Part shown: positions 21,078 to 30,300 of the stretch, piece by piece
How the letters are laid out: the number at the start of each line of letters is the position of its first letter
Numbering within the stretch: position 1 is the stretch's first letter
NCBI GenBank assembly: GCA_946632055.1
Contig: CAMPAR010000006.1
Location: 1 to 48,787 of the forward strand
Direction: 5' to 3'
DNA length: 48,787 bases
Origin: an uncultured Lachnospiraceae bacterium
GTDB lineage: Bacteria; Bacillota; Clostridia; Lachnospirales; Lachnospiraceae
Program-made: the position numbers and the translations under genes
Notes under the pieces: generated by a model
What the model saw: only the letters and a program-made list of their open reading frames with translations
The model's database searches: none
Told to the model about the DNA's origin: nothing

Positions 21078-23315
21078 GTGACGGCTTTGTTTGAAACTTT
21101 ATTTGACGGCGCGGGGGAGCTTTTCGGAGACGGGATACAATCCATCCTCGAAATGGTTCTGAATGCGACCATCTTCAAGATTTTCTACTATCTGGAGCGG
21201 GCGCTCTGCTATATCATCAATATTCTGTCTCAGCTCTTCGACGTCTTTTCCGGCGTCGAGAAGGTGACGTACGCCGGCGAAAACGACTATCTGATCAATA
21301 TTTTCTTTACCAACAGCACGATCCGGAATATTTATCTGGCGATGGCCGCGATCGGCATGGTCATGACGGTCGGCTTCACTATCTGGGCACTGATCAAGAA
21401 AATATTCGATATATCCGATAAGGAACAGCGCTCGATCGGGCAGATTCTGACCGCCTCCTTCCGGAGCATCGTTCTGATCGTCGGCCTGACGCTCATTATG
21501 TCCGCCGTCATCTACGGAACGAATATTCTGATGAAGCAGGTGAATTTCATCTTCAACAACGCGAAGGATCTGGATGAACCACCGAAGCATGAGTTCACTG
21601 AAGAGGAATATTCCGCCATGGGCCGGGTGCTTCTGACCATCGGAAACTACTCGCTCGTCAATACGTCGAATAACCGCTACAATCTGAACATGTGCTTCAA
21701 TGACATCCGTTCCGATATGTACTTCCTCCAGCAGAAGGGCGTCTTCAACTATTATTATTACGATACGGACAAGGACGGCAACGAAATTGAATCATGGCAG
21801 TCCGTGCTTTCGAGGATCGCGAAATCCACGAATCTCTCGAAGGATGTGACGGTGGATCAGTATCACGAAGAGCTCGTGGAATCGCTGACCTACGCAATGA
21901 ACTACCTGAAGAACAATAAGATCGTGACGCCCGTGACGGAAGCCACCAAGCGTTTCGAGCTGGACGAGGATTTCCATCTGGACCGCATGGTTTTCCTGAT
22001 GGGCACCCTGAACGCGGCGTATAACGAAGAATACAACAAGACGCCGGCTTTCGACGATGCACTCCGGGGTCCTTATTATTACGAGAAGGGAAAGAGCATC
22101 TACAACGCCGATCAGGTGACGAGTGACTTCGATATCGGCTTCAGGACCGACTATATTCTGGTCTGGATCGCCTCGGTCGCCTGCATCTTCGACCTGGTGG
22201 TCATTATCATGAACTGTGTGGCCAGGATCTTCAACATGATCTTCCTGTACATCATTGCTCCGCCCTTCATTGCGGCGGCGCCGCTTGACCAGGGCGGAAA
22301 GTTCAAGCAGTGGTCGATCGCCTTCCTGATTCAGGCGCTCAGCGTCTTCGGAACGATCATCGCGATGCGGCTTCTCATGATCTATCTGCCGATCGTTATG
22401 GATCCCGAGCTGATCCTCTTTGAGAAAAACAAGTACCTGAACATCTTCGGAAAATTCGTACTGGTGCTCGGCGGCTTTGAAGTGGCGAAAAAGGCAACCG
22501 GTCTTCTCACCGGTATCCTCGCGGACAGCGCCGGCTGGCAGTCGATTTCGGCCGGTGATATGAGCTCCGCGGCGTCGAAGGCCATCGGAACCGCGGTCGG
22601 CGCCGGGAGAACCCTTGCGGGTACCGCAGTCGGCGCCGGCAAATTCGTCGGCGGCAAGGCGCTCGGCGTGGCGGGCTTCATCGCCCGTCCTCTGACAAAC
22701 CGGATCACCCATCCCTTCAAGCAGGCGGCGGAAGCCTGGTCGAAGCTGGGAACCAAGGGATCTCAGGACCGGAACTACAAGAATATTCAGGAGAAGATCA
22801 ACCAGGCGAAGTACCAGGAGCAGTATCTGAAGAACAATCCGGAAGACGCCAAGTGGCTCACGCAGGGGAATAACGCCAACAACAATAATAACAACAACGA
22901 TAATAACAACAACAATAACAACAATCCGGCGCCGCAGAACAATCAGAATCCGGTGAACAACCAGAATAACAACAACCAGCCCGACCGCAACAACAACGTC
23001 TTCGCTCCGCCGCCGCTTCCGAACAGAAGAGCAGTGGACGACGGCAACAGACAGGGACAGCCGGGACAGGGCAGCCGGAATCTCCGTCACCGCTTCGGCT
23101 TCGACGAGCCGCTTAACGGGCCCGGAAACGGTCCCGCGCCGGGCAATAACGCACCCGGTCAGGGTCCTGCCGGTCAGGGCGGCCTGAATCAGCAGAACCA
23201 GCATGGCGGTCAGGGTGGAAACGGTCCGCAGGGACCGCAGAGACCGGCGAACAACGCAAACCGGATCCGGCGCTCGGGTTCCTTCAGCGGGCAGGCTCCG
23301 TACAGGCGGAACTAA
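21078..23315 (+). CDS. VirB6/TrbL-like polytopic membrane protein with Asn/Gln/Gly-rich tail
   Basis: A 745-residue protein. Hydrophobic segments lie near residues 28-55, 85-108, 130-160, 350-395, 415-440 and 455-480, with an extracytoplasmic stretch of about 190 residues between the third and fourth. This matches VirB6/TrbL-type inner-membrane channel proteins of monoderm type IV systems. From about 585 to the end the sequence is low-complexity (runs of Asn, then Gly/Pro/Gln), probably cytoplasmic. The GTG at 21078 is the longest start; a TTG at 21087 with AGGTG six bases upstream is equally likely. It is followed 62 bp later by the VirB4 gene, the classical order. The Asn-rich tail is unusual for this family. 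Confidence 0.78.
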   Translation: MTALFETLFDGAGELFGDGIQSILEMVLNATIFKIFYYLERALCYIINILSQLFDVFSGVEKVTYAGENDYLINIFFTNSTIRNIYLAMAAIGMVMTVGFTIWALIKKIFDISDKEQRSIGQILTASFRSIVLIVGLTLIMSAVIYGTNILMKQVNFIFNNAKDLDEPPKHEFTEEEYSAMGRVLLTIGNYSLVNTSNNRYNLNMCFNDIRSDMYFLQQKGVFNYYYYDTDKDGNEIESWQSVLSRIAKSTNLSKDVTVDQYHEELVESLTYAMNYLKNNKIVTPVTEATKRFELDEDFHLDRMVFLMGTLNAAYNEEYNKTPAFDDALRGPYYYEKGKSIYNADQVTSDFDIGFRTDYILVWIASVACIFDLVVIIMNCVARIFNMIFLYIIAPPFIAAAPLDQGGKFKQWSIAFLIQALSVFGTIIAMRLLMIYLPIVMDPELILFEKNKYLNIFGKFVLVLGGFEVAKKATGLLTGILADSAGWQSISAGDMSSAASKAIGTAVGAGRTLAGTAVGAGKFVGGKALGVAGFIARPLTNRITHPFKQAAEAWSKLGTKGSQDRNYKNIQEKINQAKYQEQYLKNNPEDAKWLTQGNNANNNNNNNDNNNNNNNNPAPQNNQNPVNNQNNNNQPDRNNNVFAPPPLPNRRAVDDGNRQGQPGQGSRNLRHRFGFDEPLNGPGNGPAPGNNAPGQGPAGQGGLNQQNQHGGQGGNGPQGPQRPANNANRIRRSGSFSGQAPYRRN

Positions 23316-23377
23316 CGAAAAGACTGAATGAATCCGGGTCTTTACGAAACAGCAATCAGAGAGAATAGGTCAAGATC

Positions 23378-26300
23378 ATGCAGAGAATGATTCCTGAAAA
23401 AACAAAAGTCCATGTGGAGCTCTTCCGCGGTGTTACCATCGGGGATATCATCGTGGGCGCCATTGCCATGGGCCTTCTGATACTGATACTGGTCTCGAAC
23501 CTGCCCTACAAAATTGCCTTCGTCATCGCTGTCGCGGCAGTTGCCGTCTTCCTGATCGTCCGGATGGACGAACAGCCGAACTACGTTTACATCGGTCATA
23601 TCCTGAGCTTCATGGGCTATAAGCACCGCTTCTACAAGGCCTGCAAGGATCAGGACCTGTACGGCCTGATGGAGGGCGAGGAAGTAAAGACCGCGAAGGT
23701 CGGCGAGCCGATGGACCATATCATTCCCTTTACCGGGATTGAGGAGGATCAGATCGTCTATCTGAACGGCGAATACTACGGCGCTGTCATCGAAATCGAT
23801 CCGGTGGAGTTCCGCTTCTTCAGCGAGCACCGCCGGACGAACGCGATCGAGAACTGCTTCGGACGGATTCTTCGCAATATTCACACGGACTACAGCGCGA
23901 ACATCGTGAAGCTGGAGCGCCCGATCATGTACGACCGGTATCTCGCGAAGGAATACGATACGCTGGACCAGCTTTCCGATGCCTACGAGAACGGCGTGTA
24001 CAGCGAAGAGGAGCTGAAGGCGCGTGTCGAGATCAAATACGACCGCATCAACGAGCTTCTGAACTACGCGGAGGAAAACCACATTGTGACGCCCTTCTAC
24101 TACCTGGTGCTTTTCGAAAGCGACCGGAGAAGGCTGGAGGTGGAGATCCGCGAGGCGCTGCAGCTGCTCTCGACGGGAGAGCTCTCCGTGCGCCGGCTGG
24201 ACAACAAGGGCCTGGCGGTTTTCCTCAAATACACCAATCAGATTGACTTTGACGAGCACGACGTCGATAAGGTCCGCCCGGAAGACTACGTCCGCTGGGC
24301 GCAGCCCGACTCGGTGGACATCCGTGTCCGAAAGGTTGAGGTCAATCAGATCGTAACGCACAATTTCCGCGTCGTGAATTATCCGACGATGGTGGACGAC
24401 GCCTGGCTTGCGAGCGTGCTCAGCATCCCCGCGACCAAGGTCGTCGTGAAGTTCCGTCCGATGGACCGCACAAAGGCCGTCCGGAATATTGACCGCTCCC
24501 TTCAGGAGCTGCGCGGACAGTGGTCCTCGACCGGCGTGGATTCGAAGAGACTGGAGATCGAGTCTCACATCGAGACGCTGCAGAATCTTCTGTTTACGCT
24601 GCAGAACGACAACGAGACGCTGCTGGAAACCAATATCTACATCACGGCCTATGATATCATGACGACGCGCAGCATTCATCAGGCCATGGCGGAGAAAAAG
24701 TCCGACGTGACGGTCATGACGGAGATGAAGAAGAACATCCGCCGGACCTGGTCGGAGAGCGGCTTCCGTCTGAACAATATGGAATTTGACCAGGTGCAGG
24801 CCTTCATCGGCTCTCAGGTCAGCGCACTCGATCCGCTCGCGAAAGAGGGACGGGGAATTCCGTCGAACACGGTCGCTGCCTGCTATCCCTGGATTTTCGC
24901 GCATGTATCGGACGAGGGCGGCGTGAAGCTCGGCGAATCGGACGGCATTCCGGTCTTCGTCGATTTCTTCCGCAGAGACTCGGAGCGCGTCAACAGCAAC
25001 ATGGTGATCGTCGGTAAGTCCGGTTCCGGTAAATCCTACGCCACGAAGTCGCTGCTCGCGAACCTCGCTTCGGAGGACGCCAAGATTTTCATCCTCGACC
25101 CGGAAAATGAATATACGGAGCTGGCGAAGAACCTGCACGGGCAGATGATCAACGTCGGAAACGCCCAGTACGGACGCCTGAATCCGTTCCACATCATCAC
25201 CTCGCTCGATGACGACGAGGCCGGCGAGACCGGAACGGTATCGGGAAGCTACGCGACCCACCTGCAGTTTTTGGAGGAATTCTTCCGCCAGATCATTCCG
25301 GACTGTGAAAAGGATGCGATGGAATACCTGAATACGCTGGTGGACCATATGTATCTGACGCACAATATCACGCCGGAAACGGATCTGTCGCGCCTCGCGC
25401 CGGAAGACTACCCGATCTTCGACGACCTGTATGACGAGGTGCTGGAGGAGTTCCAGTCTTCGGACAACCCCTTCACGCGGGACATGCTCGGCACGCTGAT
25501 GAACTACATCGCGAAGTTCTCCACCGGCGGCCGCAACGCGAATATCTGGAACGGCCCCTCCACTATTACAACGGACGAGAACTTTACGGTCTTCAACTTC
25601 CAGTCCATGCTTGCGAACCGCAACCAGACGATTGCGAACGCGCAGATGCTGCTGGTGCTGAAATACATTGACAACGAAATCATCAAGAACCGTGATTACA
25701 ACCTGCGCTACCACGCGAACCGCAAGATCGTGGTCGTCATCGATGAGGCGCACGTCTTCATCGACGCGAAGTTCCCGATCGCGCTGGACTTCATGTTCCA
25801 GCTCGCCAAGCGAATCCGTAAATACAACGGTATGCAGATCGTCATCACGCAGAACATCAAGGACTTCGTCGGTACCGACGACCTGATGAGAAAGTCCGCC
25901 GCGATCATCAATGCCTGCCAGTACAGTTTCATCTTCTCGCTGGCGCCGAATGACATGCAGGATCTGGTGAACCTGTACGCGAACGCCGGCGGCATCAATG
26001 AAACCGAGCAGGAAGAGATCGTTCAGGCTCCGAGAGGACAGGCTTTCACGATCCTGAGCCCGACGAGCCGCTCAAGCTTCCAGATCAATACCGCGCCCGG
26101 CATTATCGAAATGTTCGAGTCGCCGGAATATCAGAGCCATTATTTCTCCGGCGAAGAAGGCGACCGGAACTGGGAGGACTTTGTCGGACCGAGCCGCGCG
26201 GCGCATGACGAGGCGGCTGCCGAGAAGGAATTCCGGCAGGCGAACCTCGGCCGCACGGACGAGCCGCGGGGAAATTCCGGCGGCGTCACGCTGAATATCT

Positions 26301-27295
26301 TCTCGCAGGAAGAATACGAGGAGATGCGGGCGGAAGAGAACGCCTTCTCGATGGCGGCGGAAGAGACCGCACCTTCCGGGGAAAGTTCGGTCAGCTTCTC
26401 CGTTTCCGAGGAACCTGCGGAAGAAGCGGTTCCGCTTCAGCCGATCGAAAACGATCCGAAGCCGCAGCAGCAGTCGGTGGATCCGGCCTCGATGACCGTC
26501 TTCAGCATGATCGCAAATGCGCTTGACCGGATGGCAACCGCCGCGGAGCGCACCGGCGAGAATCCGCTGACGGGCCAGGGCGCGGGAAGAGCCGCTCAGC
26601 CGGCGAATATCGTCTACGCCGAGCCGCGGGATGCCGAAGAGAAGGAGCTCCAGGAGAAGGAGAAGGAAATCGAACGCATGAAGCGGGAGATGGACGAACG
26701 GATCCGGAGCCTGCAGGAGGAGAACGAGCGTCTCCGCCGCGGCGGGACGACCCGCGCGGAAGAGGAAGACTTCGACGAAGAGCTTTCCGGCTACGAAGAG
26801 AATTCTGTCGAGGAGGGCGGCGGCCTCTATGAGGACGAGCTGGCACCTTTCGATGACGAAGAGCTTTCCGGCTACGATGAGGATACCGAAGAAGGCATGG
26901 AGGATCCCTTCGCTGCGGATGACGACGAGTATCCGGAGGAAGATGAGGACGATATTGCCGGACTCTTCGGAACGGAAGAGGAAGAAAGCGGCGAAGACGA
27001 TGACTTTGAGGACGACTTCGACGATGAAGACGACTTTGAAGACGAGGATGAAGAGGACGACGAAGACGAGGACGAAGACTTCGACGACGAGGATGAAGAA
27101 GACGAGGATGAGGATACGGAGGATGAAGACGACTTTATGTCTTCCTTCTGCAGCTTCGCCGCTACTCTGATGAATATGTCGCCGTTTGAGAAGATGCGTG
27201 CAAACGGCAGAGAAATTGAAGAAATGACACTGGACGACCTGATCGCGGAAGCCGCGGCGCAGATGGAAAAACGCCGCCGCGAACGCGCAAGCTGA
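23378..27295 (+). CDS. virB4: VirB4-type ATPase with N-terminal PrgI-like membrane domain and long acidic tail
   Basis: A 1305-residue protein. Residues 1-90 resemble PrgI: a short soluble start, then two membrane helices, here fused to the ATPase. Residues about 100-880 are a VirB4/TraC ATPase: Walker A at 546-553 (GKSGSGKS) and Walker B ending in Asp789-Glu790 (VVVIDEAHVFID), followed by an ITQN motif near residue 825. This ATPase powers substrate transfer or pilus assembly at the inner membrane. After 880 comes an extension of over 400 residues: a Ser/Glu-rich linker, a short coiled coil (about 1080-1120), a region of Asp/Glu runs (about 1123-1250), and a conserved-looking helical end (FEKMRANGREIEEMTLDDLIAEA). 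VirB4 proteins of monoderms are usually 600-850 residues, so the extension is distinctive. Confidence 0.93.
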   Translation: MQRMIPEKTKVHVELFRGVTIGDIIVGAIAMGLLILILVSNLPYKIAFVIAVAAVAVFLIVRMDEQPNYVYIGHILSFMGYKHRFYKACKDQDLYGLMEGEEVKTAKVGEPMDHIIPFTGIEEDQIVYLNGEYYGAVIEIDPVEFRFFSEHRRTNAIENCFGRILRNIHTDYSANIVKLERPIMYDRYLAKEYDTLDQLSDAYENGVYSEEELKARVEIKYDRINELLNYAEENHIVTPFYYLVLFESDRRRLEVEIREALQLLSTGELSVRRLDNKGLAVFLKYTNQIDFDEHDVDKVRPEDYVRWAQPDSVDIRVRKVEVNQIVTHNFRVVNYPTMVDDAWLASVLSIPATKVVVKFRPMDRTKAVRNIDRSLQELRGQWSSTGVDSKRLEIESHIETLQNLLFTLQNDNETLLETNIYITAYDIMTTRSIHQAMAEKKSDVTVMTEMKKNIRRTWSESGFRLNNMEFDQVQAFIGSQVSALDPLAKEGRGIPSNTVAACYPWIFAHVSDEGGVKLGESDGIPVFVDFFRRDSERVNSNMVIVGKSGSGKSYATKSLLANLASEDAKIFILDPENEYTELAKNLHGQMINVGNAQYGRLNPFHIITSLDDDEAGETGTVSGSYATHLQFLEEFFRQIIPDCEKDAMEYLNTLVDHMYLTHNITPETDLSRLAPEDYPIFDDLYDEVLEEFQSSDNPFTRDMLGTLMNYIAKFSTGGRNANIWNGPSTITTDENFTVFNFQSMLANRNQTIANAQMLLVLKYIDNEIIKNRDYNLRYHANRKIVVVIDEAHVFIDAKFPIALDFMFQLAKRIRKYNGMQIVITQNIKDFVGTDDLMRKSAAIINACQYSFIFSLAPNDMQDLVNLYANAGGINETEQEEIVQAPRGQAFTILSPTSRSSFQINTAPGIIEMFESPEYQSHYFSGEEGDRNWEDFVGPSRAAHDEAAAEKEFRQANLGRTDEPRGNSGGVTLNIFSQEEYEEMRAEENAFSMAAEETAPSGESSVSFSVSEEPAEEAVPLQPIENDPKPQQQSVDPASMTVFSMIANALDRMATAAERTGENPLTGQGAGRAAQPANIVYAEPRDAEEKELQEKEKEIERMKREMDERIRSLQEENERLRRGGTTRAEEEDFDEELSGYEENSVEEGGGLYEDELAPFDDEELSGYDEDTEEGMEDPFAADDDEYPEEDEDDIAGLFGTEEEESGEDDDFEDDFDDEDDFEDEDEEDDEDEDEDFDDEDEEDEDEDTEDEDDFMSSFCSFAATLMNMSPFEKMRANGREIEEMTLDDLIAEAAAQMEKRRRERAS

Positions 27296-27328
27296 AAACA
27301 GGGAGTTCCGGTTTGAAGGAGCAGATAG

Positions 27329-30300
27329 ATGACCACAACAGCAGTACGCAAACCGCATAAGAGACCGGGAGGAAAGCATGGAAAGGGAATGCTGCGCATT
27401 CTCGCCTTGCTGCTCCTTTCCGTGATGCTTCTTTCGCAGATTCCCGTGGAGGCCTTTGCGTCGGAAGACGACGGCAAGGGCGACACTTCGCTCAGCTGGA
27501 AGGCACTTGGCGGGTCTGAGACGAAAGTCGGAAAGGGCGTAACCGGTAAAAATTATTACATTCTTGAAGCCAGTACCGGTACGATCCGCGACGGCGGCGC
27601 TGCGGATAATGTGGTGTATTTCAATCTGCATTATACCCTGTCCGACGGTACGAAGCACAATACGGTGCTGATGCCGAAGATCGACGCGATGGCGAACGGC
27701 TATGAAATCGCTTCCGCCGCGGGCAGCCGCGAGGCCCGGAGAAAGACCGTAGAGGATACCTTCCTCGTGAATAACGGTGTTCTTTCCGCCAAGCAGACGC
27801 TGCGCTCCGTCAGCACGGACCAGTTCCTTTTCGAAGCGCCCGGCGCGATCAGTTCCATCGACAAGCTGCAGATTTTCGGCGCTCATACAACCTCGGAAAC
27901 CACCTGGTCCTGCCAGGGCCTTCGGATTTACCGTGTCGATACCCTGTACGGCCTCGATATGTACGGTTGGTACTCGGACTCGGCCTATATCGATTTTGAC
28001 GGCGAAGTCATCTGCGATATGGACATGGGAACTTCGGGCGGGAATTTCAAGTGGAGAACCGCCGGCGGCTCCTTCAACATTGTTAAATACGGAGATCAGG
28101 GCGGTCTCGCGGACTGCAAACTGATCAATGCATCCCAGAAAAGCTCTTATAAAGGCAATACCAAAGTCGGAACCAAATATACCTCACAGGTCTCGAACAA
28201 GGTCGTATTCGGCATGGATATAGCCGATCAGGGCGGCGCGGGACTGGAGACCCTGGCACTGAAGTATGCCAACGGAAGCAACCCGGCGCTGAAGAGCCTC
28301 TCTCTTCCGGAGGCGGCGGCTTTAACCGTGCGTTATATTGATATCTGGGGCGAGGTCCGGGAAGTGACGCTGCCCTTCGCGGTCAATGCGCTCGGATCGC
28401 TTCTCGACCTGTATTCCGACGTGCACATCGCGGGCTACGCGCAGCAGGGCGACACCGTGGCGGTACCGCTGATGCTTCCCGCCTACCAGCAGATTGTCAA
28501 TGTATCCATTGTAATCGGCAATGCGGAAGCCGAGAGCAAGGCCGGCCTTCACAGGGTCGACGCCGCCGGCAGCAACCAGGTCTATACGGAGCGGGTGAAT
28601 GGTTCCGAGTCGGATGATCTCCGTTATCTGAATTTCAGGGTTTACGAGGACGCTTCGAAGGTCAGCGCGGAGATGGACGGCGCGACGGTGCGATATCAGT
28701 TCGAGGGAGACCCGATATCCGCGGCGGTTTCGACTTCAGTCGAAGGCCTCCGGATTGCGGCCAAGGCGGAAACCTACTTCTACCTGCAGAAATATACCGA
28801 GAGCACGGTCCTTCGGCCGACAGACCGTATGGAACGCTATCTCATTACGCTTTATACCGATAATGTCGAAAATGCCGGTACGGTCGACGATTTGCTGATC
28901 CATTTTGATTATGTGGATCTTTCCGGCAGTGTCAAGTCCAGCCAGGACTTCAATATCCGGGACTATATCAGCCAGTTCTACGGCGAATGGCCCGGTAATA
29001 CCGAAAATTTTGCCTATAATTATTCCATGAGCCAGGCCGGAAAAGCGAAGTTCATGATTCCGCTTCCGAATGTCAAGAACTTCGTTTCCGTATCCTATAA
29101 GCTGAACGGCAACGATGAGTGGCAGGTCAAGGGCTGTCAGGTGCAGTATGTCGACTCCTACAGCACCCGGGAAGGCAGATTCGAGGAAGTTGTCAGTAAG
29201 GACATGGATCCGGACGCTCCTACGAATGCGCGTTTCATCTCTCACGTCCGTTACACGAGAGAAGTGCAGGCGCGTGATATCTGCTTCACGGCCGGTCAGA
29301 TTACCGGCGACATGGGCACGAATCCGGACTATGATATCGAAAAGGATCCGGAAGCCAACCCGAACAGCGATACCTGGGTACCGGGCGATCTCGTGCAGGA
29401 TGACGGCGAGTGGAAGGGTTCCACCGGCGAAGGAAAGGATGTCGTCACGAAGGACGACGTCGACTGGGCGAGCCTGATCAACGGCATGACCTATGACGAC
29501 ACGCTCCGGGATCTCGGATTCACAAAGCAGCGCCGCCTGTATACGGTCCATGTGAAGGTGGGCAGCGATAAGGTCAACACGATCAACGATGACTGCGGCT
29601 CCGCGAACCTCTTCTACTTCCAGCTGATTTTCGAAAACGGGTCCTCCGGCGTCGTGCTTGCGAACCAGCAGATCGACGGCGATGCCTTCCGGACCGGCGC
29701 GGACGTTTATTTCGACATTCCGACGGTTGTGGATTACGGCGAGCTGAGCTCGATTCAGATCATTCCGGATGATCAGGACTCGAACAGTAATATTTATGAT
29801 AAGCTGAAGATCAGCTATATTGAAGTCATGCAGCAGACCGACGCCGCGCTCGTTCCGACCTGGAGGTTTGAGAGCGAGAGTGAAGACGGCCTCGGCTGGG
29901 TCGGCATTGACTACCGTGATACGGCGGAGCAGGGCACAAAGCGCGGCGCTGAGGGACATTCCGCGGCTGAAATCGCCACGAGCTATGACGTCACCTCCGC
30001 CACCTACAGCGCGAAGCTGCAGATCAACATCCAGACAGGTGCTTATCAGCGGAACGTCGGACTCGACGCGGAAGGCAATCCGAAGTACGAGGAATGCCGC
30101 CAGCTCATCGGCGGACTGAGCCTTGACTATCATTATGAAAATGCGAAGGGCAATGTAGACCAGGTGATGGGTCTGGATGCAATCTACCTCATGGATCAGT
30201 ACGCGGGACGCCGAAGCTCCTACAACCGTACCTATGACACGGGGCTGACTTCGACGGAAGTGAGTTACGCGGTCAGCAATCCGCTGTATCATTTCCGGGC

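Noticed and set aside
23342-25753. 803-residue minus-strand frame opposite VirB4
   Set aside because: Shadow frame of a GC-rich gene; VirB4 on the plus strand has clear Walker motifs. The same applies to other long antisense frames such as 1431-2525, 28736-30418, 31784-33223, 37944-39509, 40427-42013 and 42290-43906.
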